Below are positions 45,411 through 55,150 of a stretch of 64,000 bases of DNA, piece after piece. Both the position numbers and the translations under genes were made by a program. Source of the DNA: Aliiroseovarius sp. S1339 (GTDB lineage: Bacteria; Pseudomonadota; Alphaproteobacteria; Rhodobacterales; Rhodobacteraceae); assembly GCF_023195695.1 (NCBI RefSeq), contig NZ_JALPQG010000002.1:62001-126000 (forward strand), in the 5' to 3' direction. The notes under the pieces were generated by a model. That model was not told the DNA's origin and searched no databases. It worked only from the letters and a program-made list of their open reading frames with translations. Numbering within the stretch: position 1 is the stretch's first letter; each line of letters opens with the position of its first letter.

Positions 45411-46568
45411 ATGACAAAACTGAATTGGGGCATGATCGGCGGTGGCGAAGGCAGCCAAATCGGGCCAGCGCATCGGCTGGGCTCGGGATTGGACGGAGAA
45501 TTCTCTTTTGTTGCCGGAGCGTTAGACCATAGGCCGGACGCGGGGCGCGCTTACGGCCAACGGCTGGGCCTGGCCGCTGATCGCGCTTATGGTGATTGGC
45601 GCGAGATGCTGGACGGTGAACGGGCGCGCGACGACCGCGTTGATCTTGTCACCGTCGCAACGCCCAATGCAACACATTTCGAAATCACTAAGGCCTTCCT
45701 TGAAGCCGGTTTCCATGTGCTGTGCGAAAAGCCGATGACCATGACGGTGGAAGAGGGCGAAGAGATTGTGCGCCTCTCCAAGTCCAGCGGAAAGATTTGC
45801 GCGGTGAACTACGGCTATTCCGGCTATTCGCTGGTGCGCCACATGAAAGCGATGGTGGCGCGTGGCGACTTGGGCAAGATCCGTCTCATCAAGGCTGAAT
45901 TCGCCCATGGCCATCACGCTGACGCGGCGGACGCGGATAATCCGCGGGTGCGCTGGCGTTATGATCCGGCGCAGGCGGGCGTTTCGGCGCAATTCGCCGA
46001 CTGTGGCATTCACGCGTTGCACATGGCATCCTTCGTGACCGGTCAACAAGTTGAAAAGCTGTCGGCCGACACGGTGTCCTGCATCACCAGTCGCGAACTT
46101 GAGGATGACGCGATGGTCAATCTTCGCATGGACGGCGGCGCGGTCGGGCGGCTTTGGACCTCGTCCATTGCAATCGGACGGCAGCATGGTCTGACCTTGC
46201 AAGTCTTCGGCGAAAACGGTGGGTTGCGCTGGGCGCAGGAACAGCCGAACCAGTTGTTTTGGATGCCCCTGAACGGGCGGTTGGAAATCATCGAACGCGG
46301 CGAGGCAAACCTGTCGCCCGAGGCTGACCGCACCAGCCGCGTAACCATCGGCCACGCAGAGGGAATGCCGCTCGCATTTGCCAATATCTATACCGATCTG
46401 GCCGAAGCGATCCGCGCCGGAAAGGAAGGCCGTCCGATGGACCCGGCCGCAGACCTGTATCCACGTGCGGAGGATGGGTTGCGTTCGATGGCGGCGGTGT
46501 TCGCGGTTGCCGAAAGCGGGAAAGCCGATGGCGCATGGGTGGACGCCCGCCCGCCAATGTTCCGCTGA
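45411..46568 (+). CDS. Gfo/Idh/MocA-family oxidoreductase, inositol locus (second)
   Basis: This 385-aa oxidoreductase has NWGMIGGGEGSQIGPAHRLG at the N-terminus, the catalytic Lys in HVLCEKPMTMTVEEGE near residue 105 and a GIHALHMASFVTG segment near residue 205. It belongs to the longer Gfo/Idh group often found in inositol clusters, where members oxidise scyllo-inositol or related polyols. It is clearly different from both IolG and the first Gfo/Idh copy. It is convergent with the LacI gene, 2 bases apart. Confidence 0.83.
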   Translation: MTKLNWGMIGGGEGSQIGPAHRLGSGLDGEFSFVAGALDHRPDAGRAYGQRLGLAADRAYGDWREMLDGERARDDRVDLVTVATPNATHFEITKAFLEAGFHVLCEKPMTMTVEEGEEIVRLSKSSGKICAVNYGYSGYSLVRHMKAMVARGDLGKIRLIKAEFAHGHHADAADADNPRVRWRYDPAQAGVSAQFADCGIHALHMASFVTGQQVEKLSADTVSCITSRELEDDAMVNLRMDGGAVGRLWTSSIAIGRQHGLTLQVFGENGGLRWAQEQPNQLFWMPLNGRLEIIERGEANLSPEADRTSRVTIGHAEGMPLAFANIYTDLAEAIRAGKEGRPMDPAADLYPRAEDGLRSMAAVFAVAESGKADGAWVDARPPMFR

Positions 46569-46570
46569 GC

Positions 46571-47569
46571 TTAGACGCGGGGCTTCAGGGTGCCGCGTTC
46601 GACGAGCGTGCAAGGAAAGACCCGTGCTTCGGGATAACGATCCGGCTCGTCCAGCATCGCGACCATCAACTCGATTGTCGATGACACAATCTGCCGGATC
46701 GGCTGACGGATCGTGGTCAGATTGATGTTCTCCCACCCGGCCATTTCCATATCGTTCAGCCCGATCAGACCAATGTCCTGCGGGACCGCCAGCCCGCTGT
46801 CCTGCACCGCGCTAAGGGCACCGATTGACAGCACATCGTCGCCGCAAAAATAGGCCTGCGCCGGGACGCTTTGCAACAGCCGCAGCATCTCGCGTCGGCC
46901 CGCGTCAAACGTATAGGCGTCAGCAAACGAGTGGCTGACCTTGATCGAAGGGTGTTTGGCAAGCTCGCTCATGAAGCCCTGAAAGCGGTCTTGGGTCGAG
47001 GTTGCAGCCTCGGGCCCACCAAGAAACCCGACCGAATTATAGCCGCGCGCCACCAGTTCACTTGCGGCCATGCGCCCGCTTTCCACATTGTCTATGCCGA
47101 CAACATGCACCTGTGGCGCGCTGGATGAACGACCGAAAGAATGCACCACTGGCACCCCCGCGTCCCGAAAGGCCTTCGCGAATCCCGGCGGCAGGGTAGA
47201 CGAGGCAACCACGACACCATCGACAGAATATTGGCGCAGCATTCGCACCGAATTTCCGGGATCGGTTTCATCAGTCAGATTGACCAGAAGCGGGCGCAAA
47301 CCCCGGTCTTGAAGTCCGCGTGTGAAAAGGTCGAACACCTCGAGGAAGATCGGGTTGTGAAAGTTGTTGGACACAAGGCCGATCAGTTTGGTGCGCCCGG
47401 TCGTGAGGCTGGAGGCGAGCGCATTCGGGTGGTAACCCAATTCATTCGCAGCCTTTTTCACCTTCCGCCGCATCTTGTCCGAGACCGATGCGCCATCAGT
47501 GAAGGTGCGCGAAACAGCAGAGCGGGATACACCCGCGCGTCTCGCGACATCCTTAAGCGTTACGACCAT
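46571..47569 (-). CDS. LacI-family repressor, probable regulator of the inositol genes
   Basis: This 332-aa regulator has the N-terminal helix-turn-helix TLKDVARRAGVSRSAVSRTF, the hinge YHPNALASSLTTGRTKLIGL, and a periplasmic-binding-protein-like core. It is divergent from the inositol ABC importer, with a perfect 24-bp palindrome in the gap, and the same core palindrome stands at the iolD promoter. Repression relieved by an inositol breakdown product is the simplest model; this is inferred. Confidence 0.87.
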   Translation of the reverse strand: MVVTLKDVARRAGVSRSAVSRTFTDGASVSDKMRRKVKKAANELGYHPNALASSLTTGRTKLIGLVSNNFHNPIFLEVFDLFTRGLQDRGLRPLLVNLTDETDPGNSVRMLRQYSVDGVVVASSTLPPGFAKAFRDAGVPVVHSFGRSSSAPQVHVVGIDNVESGRMAASELVARGYNSVGFLGGPEAATSTQDRFQGFMSELAKHPSIKVSHSFADAYTFDAGRREMLRLLQSVPAQAYFCGDDVLSIGALSAVQDSGLAVPQDIGLIGLNDMEMAGWENINLTTIRQPIRQIVSSTIELMVAMLDEPDRYPEARVFPCTLVERGTLKPRV

Positions 47570-47646
47570 CTTGTTTGTGTCCCTGTTCTGTGGCGGCGTC
47601 CTTGTATCTTAGATGCAACCTAAGGACAGCATAAAAAGGTCGGGGC

Positions 47647-47670
47647 TTTTTTGCAACCGGTTGCAAAAAA
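47647..47670. promoter_or_regulatory. LacI-type operator between the repressor gene and the ABC importer
   Basis: A perfect 24-bp palindrome: six T, GCAACCGGTTGC, then six A. Its inner 18 bases are identical to the operator at 43335-43352. It lies 77 bases before the repressor start and 84 before the binding-protein start, so it could control both directions, including autoregulation. Confidence 0.8.
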
Positions 47671-47754
47671 GGGAAAGATGTGGTTACCTTGAGTCGGACG
47701 GATCGGCAAAGACCGGTCTTTTGCCATGACGACGGTGAAACCTGGGAGGAAATC

Positions 47755-48705
47755 ATGACTTCACTGATAAGAAAACTCGTGCTTGCGACGGCTGTTGTCG
47801 CGGCACCACTGCTGGCCGCGACCACGGCTGCGGCAGAAGGCGAAAAATACATACTGGTCAGCCATGCGCCGGACAGCGACAGCTGGTGGAACACCATCAA
47901 AAACGGCATCGCCCTGGCGGGCGAGCAAATGGGGGTCGAGGTTGAATACCGCAACCCGCCAACCGGCGATCTGGCCGACATGGCCCGGATCATCGAACAA
48001 GCCGCGGCCTCTGGTCCGAACGGCATTATCACCACGCTGGCGGATTTCGACGTGCTGAGCGGTCCGATCCGCGCCGCCGTCGATCAGGGCATCAACGTGA
48101 TTATCATGAACTCGGGCACGGCTGAACAGACCCGCGAAGTGGGTGCATTGATGTTTGTGGGGCAGCCGGAATACGACGCCGGATACGCCGCCGGGCTGCG
48201 CGCCAAGGGCGACGGCATCACGTCGTTCGTCTGCGTGAACCACGTGATTTCGAACACAGTCGTCGCTGAACGCTGTCGTGGCTTTGCTGACGGTCTGGGG
48301 ATCGAGTTGGGTAATTCTATGATCGACTCGGGACAGGACCCGGCCGAAATTAAAAACCGGGTGATTGCGCATCTGAATGCAAATCCGGACACCGATGCGG
48401 TTCTGACGCTTGGGCCGACCTCGGCCGATCCAACCATTCTGGCGCTGGAAGAAATGGGGCTGGCTGGTGACATCTATTTCGGCACATTCGATCTGGGCGA
48501 AAACATCGTCAAAGGCATCAAAGACGGGATCATTCAGTGGGGCATCGACCAACAGCCCTTCCTGCAAGCCTATTTGCCGGTTGTTATCTTGACCAATTAT
48601 GACCGCTACGGCGTTTTGCCGGGCAACAATATCAACTCGGGCCCCGGTTTCGTAACCGCTGATGGGCTTGAGAAGGTCGAGATGTTTGCGGGCGAATACC
48701 GCTGA
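47755..48705 (+). CDS. Sugar/inositol ABC transporter, periplasmic binding protein
   Basis: This is a family 2 (RbsB-like) binding protein of 316 aa with a signal peptide ending TAAAEGE, then YILVSHAPDSDSWWNTIKNG. It would bind inositol, judging by the iol genes and shared operator. The ATG at 47755 follows GGAGGAAATC. A strong terminator-like hairpin lies between this gene and the permease gene, which should give more binding protein than permease. Confidence 0.87.
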   Translation: MTSLIRKLVLATAVVAAPLLAATTAAAEGEKYILVSHAPDSDSWWNTIKNGIALAGEQMGVEVEYRNPPTGDLADMARIIEQAAASGPNGIITTLADFDVLSGPIRAAVDQGINVIIMNSGTAEQTREVGALMFVGQPEYDAGYAAGLRAKGDGITSFVCVNHVISNTVVAERCRGFADGLGIELGNSMIDSGQDPAEIKNRVIAHLNANPDTDAVLTLGPTSADPTILALEEMGLAGDIYFGTFDLGENIVKGIKDGIIQWGIDQQPFLQAYLPVVILTNYDRYGVLPGNNINSGPGFVTADGLEKVEMFAGEYR

Positions 48706-48718
48706 TACCTTCCCGAAC

Positions 48719-48750
48719 GGGCGGCCGGACTAATCGGGCCGCCCTTTTTT
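48719..48750 (+). terminator. Attenuating terminator between binding-protein and permease genes
   Basis: GGGCGGCC (48719-48726) pairs with GGCCGCCC (48737-48744) and is followed by six T. It is a textbook rho-independent terminator placed 14 bases after the binding-protein stop and 26 before the permease start, within the operon. Partial read-through would set a high binding-protein to permease ratio. Confidence 0.8.
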
Positions 48751-48775
48751 CCACTCAAAATACGCAGGGCTGATC

Positions 48776-49897
48776 ATGTCTGATACTCCGACTAATCCAC
48801 CTGATGACGAGCGGATCATCGCGCGCTCGCGGTTTCGCGAAGCCTTGATCCGACCCGAACTGGGTGGGATCGCCGGGATCATTCTGGTGTTTTTCTTCTT
48901 CCTTCTGACGGCCGCGGATTCCGGAATGTTCGGACCGGCTGGCGTGATGAACTGGTCGATCGTGTCGGCACAATTCGCCATCATCGCAGTCGGCGCGTGC
49001 TTACTGATGATCGCAGGCGAGTTTGACCTTTCTGTCGGCTCGATGATCGGCTTTGCGGGTATTATTATCGCCATCCTGTCGGTTCAGATGGGCTGGCCGA
49101 TGTGGATGGCAATCATCACGACCTTCGTGTTGTGCACCGCATTGGGCGCGGTGAACGGCTGGCTGGTGATCAAGACCGGCCTGCCCAGCTTTATCGTCAC
49201 CCTTGCGTTTCTTTATATCCTTCGCGGCCTGACCATTTTCGCAGCCATTGCCACGACCCGCAAAACCATCATTGGCGGCGTGCGCGATGTGGCCGAAGGC
49301 GACTGGCTGGCGGCCATATTTGGCGGCAAGATTCTGACCGGTTTCTTTCAGTGGATGGGAGATACCGGACTGATTGAGGTCTTTGAACGCGGCACCCGCA
49401 AGGGCCAACCAGTGGTCGACGGCATCCCGATGCTGATCGTCTGGGCACTCGTTTTGATCGTGTTTGGCCACATCCTTCTGACCCGCACACGGTTCGGAAA
49501 CTGGATTTTCGCTTCGGGCGGCGACGCGCAATCCGCCCGCTATACCGGGGTGCCGGTCAACCGCGTAAAAATTCTGATGTTCATGTTCACCGCGTTCTGC
49601 GCCACAGTCTTTGCCACCTGCCAAGTTATGGAATTCGGCTCGGCGGGCGCGGATCGCGGCCTGCTGAAGGAATTCGAGGCGATCATCTCGGTGGTCATCG
49701 GTGGCGCGCTTTTGACCGGCGGTTATGGGTCGGTGATTGGCGCGGCTTTGGGCGCGCTGATCTTCGGCGTGGTGCAGCAGGGGCTGTTCTTTGCGGGCGT
49801 CGAAAGCTCGCTCTTCCGTGTGTTCCTTGGGGTGATCTTGCTGCTTGCGGTGATCCTGAACACCTATATCCGTCGCATGATTACGGGGGAAAAATAG
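48776..49897 (+). CDS. Sugar/inositol ABC transporter, permease
   Basis: This RbsC-type permease has 373 aa and about ten hydrophobic segments. The family pattern is visible in [20 protein letters not shown] and in [20 protein letters not shown], with [20 protein letters not shown] near the C-terminus. A non-hydrophobic insert lies around residues 165-215 between membrane segments. It ends 1 base before the ATPase start. Confidence 0.87.
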   Translation: MSDTPTNPPDDERIIARSRFREALIRPELGGIAGIILVFFFFLLTAADSGMFGPAGVMNWSIVSAQFAIIAVGACLLMIAGEFDLSVGSMIGFAGIIIAILSVQMGWPMWMAIITTFVLCTALGAVNGWLVIKTGLPSFIVTLAFLYILRGLTIFAAIATTRKTIIGGVRDVAEGDWLAAIFGGKILTGFFQWMGDTGLIEVFERGTRKGQPVVDGIPMLIVWALVLIVFGHILLTRTRFGNWIFASGGDAQSARYTGVPVNRVKILMFMFTAFCATVFATCQVMEFGSAGADRGLLKEFEAIISVVIGGALLTGGYGSVIGAALGALIFGVVQQGLFFAGVESSLFRVFLGVILLLAVILNTYIRRMITGEK

Positions 49898-49898
49898 C

Positions 49899-50687
49899 AT
49901 GTCCGATAAAAGCAAACCAATCGTCCAGATGAAGAACATCGAAAAGCACTTTGGCGCGGTTATCGCTTTGGCCGGGGTGTCGCTTGACGTGTTCCCCGGC
50001 GAATGCCACTGCCTTCTGGGCGACAATGGTGCCGGGAAATCGACCTTTATCAAGGCATTGGCCGGGGTTCATAAACCCACCAAGGGCGAGATCATTTTTG
50101 AGGGCAAGCCGATGGAATTCGACCGCCCCCGCGACGCAATCGCCGCTGGAATCGCGACGGTTTATCAAGACCTCGCGATGATCCCTCTGATGTCAGTCAG
50201 CCGCAACTTCTTCATGGGCAATGAGCCAATTAAGAAGCTCGGGCCAATCGGCTTTTTCGACCATGAAACAGCCAACCGGATCACCATGGAAGAGATGGGT
50301 AAGATGGGCATCAGCCTGCGTGGTCCCGATCAGGCTGTCGGCACCCTTTCGGGAGGCGAACGCCAGACCGTCGCCATCGCACGCGCGGTGCATTTCGGGG
50401 CGAAGGTGTTGATTCTTGACGAACCAACGTCAGCGCTGGGGGTCCGCCAAACAGCAAACGTTCTGGCGACCGTCGACAAGGTGCGCAAACAAGGCATTGC
50501 GGTGGTTCTGATCACCCACAACGTACGCCACGCAATGGCTGTAGGCGACCGTTTTACCGTGTTGAACCGGGGTCAGACATTGGGCACTGCTGAACGTGGC
50601 AACATCACGCCCGAAGAGCTGCAGGATATGATGGCAGGCGGGGCAGAACTGGCGACGCTGGAAGGGTCATTGGGCGGCACTGTTTAA
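49899..50687 (+). CDS. Sugar/inositol ABC transporter, ATP-binding protein (single cassette)
   Basis: This ATPase of 262 aa has Walker [19 protein letters not shown], the signature [16 protein letters not shown] and Walker [13 protein letters not shown]. Most family 2 sugar importers use a fused double cassette of about 500 aa; here a single cassette must dimerise, as in the FrcA type. It is last in the importer operon. The next 180 bases have no gene I recognise. Confidence 0.88.
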   Translation: MSDKSKPIVQMKNIEKHFGAVIALAGVSLDVFPGECHCLLGDNGAGKSTFIKALAGVHKPTKGEIIFEGKPMEFDRPRDAIAAGIATVYQDLAMIPLMSVSRNFFMGNEPIKKLGPIGFFDHETANRITMEEMGKMGISLRGPDQAVGTLSGGERQTVAIARAVHFGAKVLILDEPTSALGVRQTANVLATVDKVRKQGIAVVLITHNVRHAMAVGDRFTVLNRGQTLGTAERGNITPEELQDMMAGGAELATLEGSLGGTV

Positions 50688-50869
50688 CAGGTCTGCATGA
50701 TGAGCGGACGGCGTCTGAAGAAGGCACCAGCGGAACACTCTAAAAGATCGCATCGCAGAGCAAATCGTGAATGACCTCGCTATTGCTCTTTGAAGGCCCG
50801 TATCAGCTGTCGATTATGGGCCGGGCAATAAATTGCGCGAAAGTCCGTTTGGCAGTCTGGATCATCATT

Positions 50870-51166
50870 TCAGCTGGTGTGCCGGGCGACGAAGACTTCG
50901 CATGTCACGCCATTTGCAGAAGCTGAAATCGCATCGGCCGAGACATATTCGACCGTGCCCTCAAGGACCGGTTCGTTCGCGCATTGCGACCCGTCAAGCG
51001 CAGGATCTATGGATATTACCTCAAGCGCATCGTCGGACTGGGTGCCTTTGGATGTTCGCACGCTTCGCACTACAAGTTCTGCCACGGCTGATCCTGATCG
51101 GCACCGCGTTGGACAAACATCCAGCGCGGTGCCCATTGCGATCTTCAGCAGCCGATCGCCGCACAT
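50870..51166 (-). CDS. Hypothetical small Cys-containing protein after the TAXI gene
   Basis: This 98-aa frame starts with ATG at 51166, overlapping the TAXI stop by 22 bases; a second ATG at 51136 is possible. It contains spaced cysteines (LDVCPTRCRSG, DGSQCANEP and VTCEVFVARH) and beta-prone sequence (EGTVEYVSADAISASANGVT), as in small exported domains, but has no clear signal peptide. It may be the third gene of the coiled-coil/TAXI operon, or a frame-shifted leftover. I recognise no family. Confidence 0.4.
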   Translation of the reverse strand: MCGDRLLKIAMGTALDVCPTRCRSGSAVAELVVRSVRTSKGTQSDDALEVISIDPALDGSQCANEPVLEGTVEYVSADAISASANGVTCEVFVARHTS

Positions 51167-52212
51167 ATGCGGGTGCGGTAGGCTTCGTTCGCCTTGCTTT
51201 CAAGCGAGTCCTGAGGCGCGGCTGTAACCTGACCCTGACATTGCATCTGGTAGTTGTCGGCAAGGCCCGCATTCACACATTCACCGATATCCCAACCCGG
51301 CGGGATGTCATTCAGGTCCACGCTTTTCCATTTCGGGTGGCCAACCTGCTGAAGCTGTTGGAAATTGGTCAGTATCAGGTTCGCCATATCCGAGACCGAT
51401 TTGCAGCTTAACCTGTGATATTCGTTTTTGCTGGCGCTATAGTCATAGGTCATCAGCACCGCCTTGACGGCGACGACATCAATCGGGTCAGTCTGAAACG
51501 GATAGGTTCTGGCTGGGATACTGGTCGGCACATAGACCGAACTGAGAGTGGGATCGTTGATCGGCAAGAGGTGGAACTTCGCCGGGTCAATCTGGTCAGA
51601 CAGAAACAGTTTGGTCGGTGCACCCGCGACATAGAACATTGCGTCGATCTCGCCGGCAAGAAGCTGCGCCATGGAATCTGTGGCGTTGATCATCACACGC
51701 TCAGATGGCTGAACGCCCGCAAGATCAAGCACAAGCGATGCGGTCAGAAATGTGCCGCTATCCTCAACACCTACTGCGACGCGTTTGCCGTTCAAGCCGC
51801 CAAGCGAGGTGACATCCCGGCTGGCAAGTATGTGTACCTCTTCGTTGTACAGGGGAAAGGCGATCCGAACGCCGAAAATCGCGCGGGCGATATTCGGATC
51901 ATCGCTGGCAAATGTCTTGAGGTATTCAAGAACGTCACTTTGCACGATCCCAAACTGGGTATTGGAACGCTTACGCACGCCCAGGAAATTTTCCAGCGAG
52001 CCCGCACTTTCTTGAACCGCGTAATTCAACCCACACGCACCGGCAACTGCTGACAAATCGCGCCCGATCTGGATGTAGGTGCCGTTTGGACCACCGGTCA
52101 GGATGTTTTTACCAAACTCCTGTGCGTGCGCGGAGTTACCACTGATGCCACCAATAAACAGACAAATGCCAAAACAAAGAATATTTATAAACTGAAAATT
52201 AAAACGTCTCAC
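51145..52212 (-). CDS. TAXI-family TRAP-type binding protein, orphan
   Basis: This exported protein of 355 aa starts from GTG at 52212, chosen because AAGGGA precedes it and translation begins MRRFNFQFINILCFG, a normal signal peptide ending AHAQ. The mature part shows the TAXI pattern ILTGGPNGTYIQIGRDLSAV near its start and RVAVGVEDSGTFLTASLVL. TAXI proteins normally deliver solutes to a fused TRAP permease; no permease is in the window. Extra cysteines in the C-terminal part are unusual. It follows the coiled-coil gene by 32 bases, suggesting a joint, possibly non-transport, role. Confidence 0.8.
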   Translation of the reverse strand: MRRFNFQFINILCFGICLFIGGISGNSAHAQEFGKNILTGGPNGTYIQIGRDLSAVAGACGLNYAVQESAGSLENFLGVRKRSNTQFGIVQSDVLEYLKTFASDDPNIARAIFGVRIAFPLYNEEVHILASRDVTSLGGLNGKRVAVGVEDSGTFLTASLVLDLAGVQPSERVMINATDSMAQLLAGEIDAMFYVAGAPTKLFLSDQIDPAKFHLLPINDPTLSSVYVPTSIPARTYPFQTDPIDVVAVKAVLMTYDYSASKNEYHRLSCKSVSDMANLILTNFQQLQQVGHPKWKSVDLNDIPPGWDIGECVNAGLADNYQMQCQGQVTAAPQDSLESKANEAYRTRICAAIGC

Positions 52213-52244
52213 AAGCCTTCCCTTCTTCACTTAGAATAATTCAA

Positions 52245-54899
52245 CTAACATGGGCCAATTTCCCGGATCAAAGCGACCAGTGTCTGGCGGTTAACAACCC
52301 CAAATGCGGATTGCAGAGCTTGCACAGTACATGTGCCGCTTTCCAGTTCGGTCGTGAGCTTCGACAATTCCGTGGGCGCCGCGCCCGCAAGCCCCGGGGT
52401 TTGCGCAAGCAGCACACGAATTTGCTGGCGCGACAATGAAATCTCCCGTTTTTTGAACTGCCCTGCCCCCAAAGCGACACCGTCACCTGACGTTTCCGAC
52501 GTGACATCGGCAGCGATATTCACTGCCGCCTGTATCGTAGCAACCGGCTGCGCTTCGGTTTGTTCCGTGATTTCCGGCGCGTTACCACCAATCAATCCGC
52601 TGAGCGCCTTCGTCATCGACTGAATGTTGCTGCGAACCGCTTCTCTATTGACGCTCATTGCTGCGAGTTCCGCTTCGAGCTCCTTGATCTCCTCCAGCCG
52701 TGCTAGCTTTGATTGTTCCAAATCAATCAGTTCATTCTTGGTGCTTACCAACACGTTCTGTGTCTCTGACAGCTCTGCGGACAGACGTTCAGTTTCCTGC
52801 AACGTCTTGTTTTGATCGTCCTGAACTTTCGCCGCCATCCCTTGCAACGCCTCAACTTCGCCTGCGACAACATCACGTTGTTTTGACAATTCGGCCAATT
52901 GAGCATTGGTTTCGTCTGTTTCGGCGATCAAATCTGCCAGCCTTTTGTCGGCATCATTCATGGACGAAATCTTGCGCTCCAGCGCCGTCAACGCCGCTTG
53001 ACCCGAGGCCTGTTCTGCTTGGCTGCGTTCAATTTCGTCGCGAACGGCGGCCAGATCACCTTCCAGATCCAAAAGCAAATCACTGTTCTTCTGAATATCA
53101 GCAGTCAACTGTTCATTGTCCGCGATCTTGGTCGCCATCGCGTTATCAAGCGCTTCCTTTTTCGTCACGAGCACATCCAGTGACCTCAGCATTTCAGCAG
53201 AGCGGTCATCAATAAGCTTCGTCACGGAGCTCAACTCCGTCTGAGCAGTATCCAAAGCGGCGAGCGTGGCGTTTAGTTCGCCCTGCGCGTCCGTCCTTTG
53301 CGCTTCAATCAATGACAGAGCATTCCTGACCTCGCCGGTCTCGGCGTTCAATTTTTTGGATTCTGCAACCAGCGGCTCTAGGCTCGCCGCCTTTTCTTCC
53401 AGGTGGCTCAGAGTAACCCGGCTTGCGCTGATGTTTTGAACGAGTTCCGACTGCAGCTTTTGTTGCGAGGTAGCCGCATCCTGAACCGTAGAAAGATCAG
53501 CCTCGGCGCTGGCAATTTCGGCTTGGATCGACGCCTTTTGTCTGGTGATGGCCGCAATCTCGGATTCCACGCTGCTTTTTTGTTCGTTCGCCTCTTCAAT
53601 CGCCGTCACAAGGGCATTCAAAGCGGCACGAGCATCCTTGGATTGTTGTGCCACAGGTGCCGCCTTGGCAATTTCCGACTTGGTGGACTCCAGTTCCCGT
53701 TTGGCCGTAACTAGTTCAGCATCAGCACGGGCGATTTCGGCGCGGGATTGGTCGACTTCCTTCTGGATTTCTGACAGCGAATTGCGGGCGCTCACCAATT
53801 CAGCATTCACAGCCTCTAACTGCTGCGTTGATTTTTCACTTTGGGTAACCGCATCCTGAAGCTCCTGACGTTTTGCCGCGAGTGCAACCTTGATTTCCTC
53901 TGCTTCTGCCAGCGCCGATTGCTGGCCATCCAAAAGCGCCTGTGTCTCTGAAAGCTTGGCTTGAAGCTTAGAGAGTTTCTGGCTTTCTTCGGATACTTTG
54001 CGGCTCCGATCCAAAAGATCGCTTTTGACGGACTGCATCTGACTGTTCAAATCATCCAACTGGCGCTCGCCTTTTTGGATGTCGTCCGACAACGAAGCGA
54101 CCTTGAGCTCAAGTGCAGCATTCGCCTTGTTAAGTTCACCTGCGCGCAGGGCTTCCTGCTCAGTCGATGCCATTTCCGTACGCAAGCCTTCCAATCGCGC
54201 CATCAGGTCTGCGAATTCATCCTTGGTTGCCGCCAGCGAAGCAGATTCCTTTGCGGCCGCTTTCTCTATGTCGTTGAGAGACGTGCGGCCTTCTTCGAGT
54301 TCAGCATTCAGGCCATCCAATGCGGTTGTGGCGCGGGCCTCCTGCTCCTCAAGGGTTGCGACTTTCGCCGCCAGCGCTTCGGCGGCTTCACTGTCAGCGC
54401 GCAACGTGCTGGCTACCCCTTCAAGTTCCGCGATTTCAGAGCGCAGTGCGGTCAACTGCGCCTTACTGGCCGACGCATCTGCCGACGCCTGATCGGCTTC
54501 GGCTTGACGTTCGGCGACCACAATCGCCGCCGCTTCCGCTGTGGACTTATCCTCAGCCAGGGTTTTCTGGATATCGGCAAGCTCGGCTTCAAGGTCTTGC
54601 CTGGTTCGTTCAATTTCAGCGACCAACAGTAGGCTCGTGCGTCTTCGCTCCAACTGCTCTCGCATCTCACTTTCAAGATCGCGAAGTTTCTTTTCCGTAT
54701 CTGACGTGGCTTCAATCAACTGGTCGCGCTTTTTGGAAACCTGTGCAACCTCGTCTTCCAGCAGCGCCAAACTCTGGCGCAAAGACGTCGTAGACTGGCC
54801 TTGGTTGCTCTCGATCTCAGATGATGTCTGACCAATCGATGGAAGCGGCAGAAGCAAAACAATCAGGCAAAAAAATGCCCTAAAAAAAATAACACCCAA
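52245..54899 (-). CDS. Large exported coiled-coil protein
   Basis: This 884-aa protein has a hydrophobic signal peptide (FFRAFFCLIVLLLPLPSIG) followed by about 750 residues of almost unbroken Ala/Glu/Leu/Lys/Gln/Ser-rich coiled coil, e.g. LRQSLALLEDEVAQVSKKRD. A small C-terminal domain (about residues 815-884) reads SLSRQQIRVLLAQTPGL and ends LVALIREIGPC, with one Cys pair. The start is TTG at 54899 with GGGGGAT upstream. There is no membrane anchor besides the signal, so it should be periplasmic or surface-attached. It heads an operon with an orphan TAXI protein. I cannot name a family. Confidence 0.75.
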   Translation of the reverse strand: MGVIFFRAFFCLIVLLLPLPSIGQTSSEIESNQGQSTTSLRQSLALLEDEVAQVSKKRDQLIEATSDTEKKLRDLESEMREQLERRRTSLLLVAEIERTRQDLEAELADIQKTLAEDKSTAEAAAIVVAERQAEADQASADASASKAQLTALRSEIAELEGVASTLRADSEAAEALAAKVATLEEQEARATTALDGLNAELEEGRTSLNDIEKAAAKESASLAATKDEFADLMARLEGLRTEMASTEQEALRAGELNKANAALELKVASLSDDIQKGERQLDDLNSQMQSVKSDLLDRSRKVSEESQKLSKLQAKLSETQALLDGQQSALAEAEEIKVALAAKRQELQDAVTQSEKSTQQLEAVNAELVSARNSLSEIQKEVDQSRAEIARADAELVTAKRELESTKSEIAKAAPVAQQSKDARAALNALVTAIEEANEQKSSVESEIAAITRQKASIQAEIASAEADLSTVQDAATSQQKLQSELVQNISASRVTLSHLEEKAASLEPLVAESKKLNAETGEVRNALSLIEAQRTDAQGELNATLAALDTAQTELSSVTKLIDDRSAEMLRSLDVLVTKKEALDNAMATKIADNEQLTADIQKNSDLLLDLEGDLAAVRDEIERSQAEQASGQAALTALERKISSMNDADKRLADLIAETDETNAQLAELSKQRDVVAGEVEALQGMAAKVQDDQNKTLQETERLSAELSETQNVLVSTKNELIDLEQSKLARLEEIKELEAELAAMSVNREAVRSNIQSMTKALSGLIGGNAPEITEQTEAQPVATIQAAVNIAADVTSETSGDGVALGAGQFKKREISLSRQQIRVLLAQTPGLAGAAPTELSKLTTELESGTCTVQALQSAFGVVNRQTLVALIREIGPC

Positions 54900-55150
54900 C
54901 AGTATCCCCCCCGAAATACCCCTATCTCAGTAGTAGGAAAACATTACACATATTTGCAAAAAAGTCGATTCCATTTGAAAATTTCCTCGGAATGCCCCAG
55001 CGCACCCGTGTTTTCGCGTTGCGGTACCAACGAAGAAACGCATCCTGTCACAGAGAGGTTTGCGAGCGGGCATGATGCCGAAGTCACAGCGGTTATGACC
55101 ACTGCATGGATAGCCGCCGTTATCCGAATAAGCGACGACGACCACTGCGA

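Noticed and set aside
45522-46736. 404-aa leftward frame opposite the second Gfo/Idh gene
   Set aside because: It is antisense to a clear oxidoreductase gene and overlaps the LacI gene; no domain.
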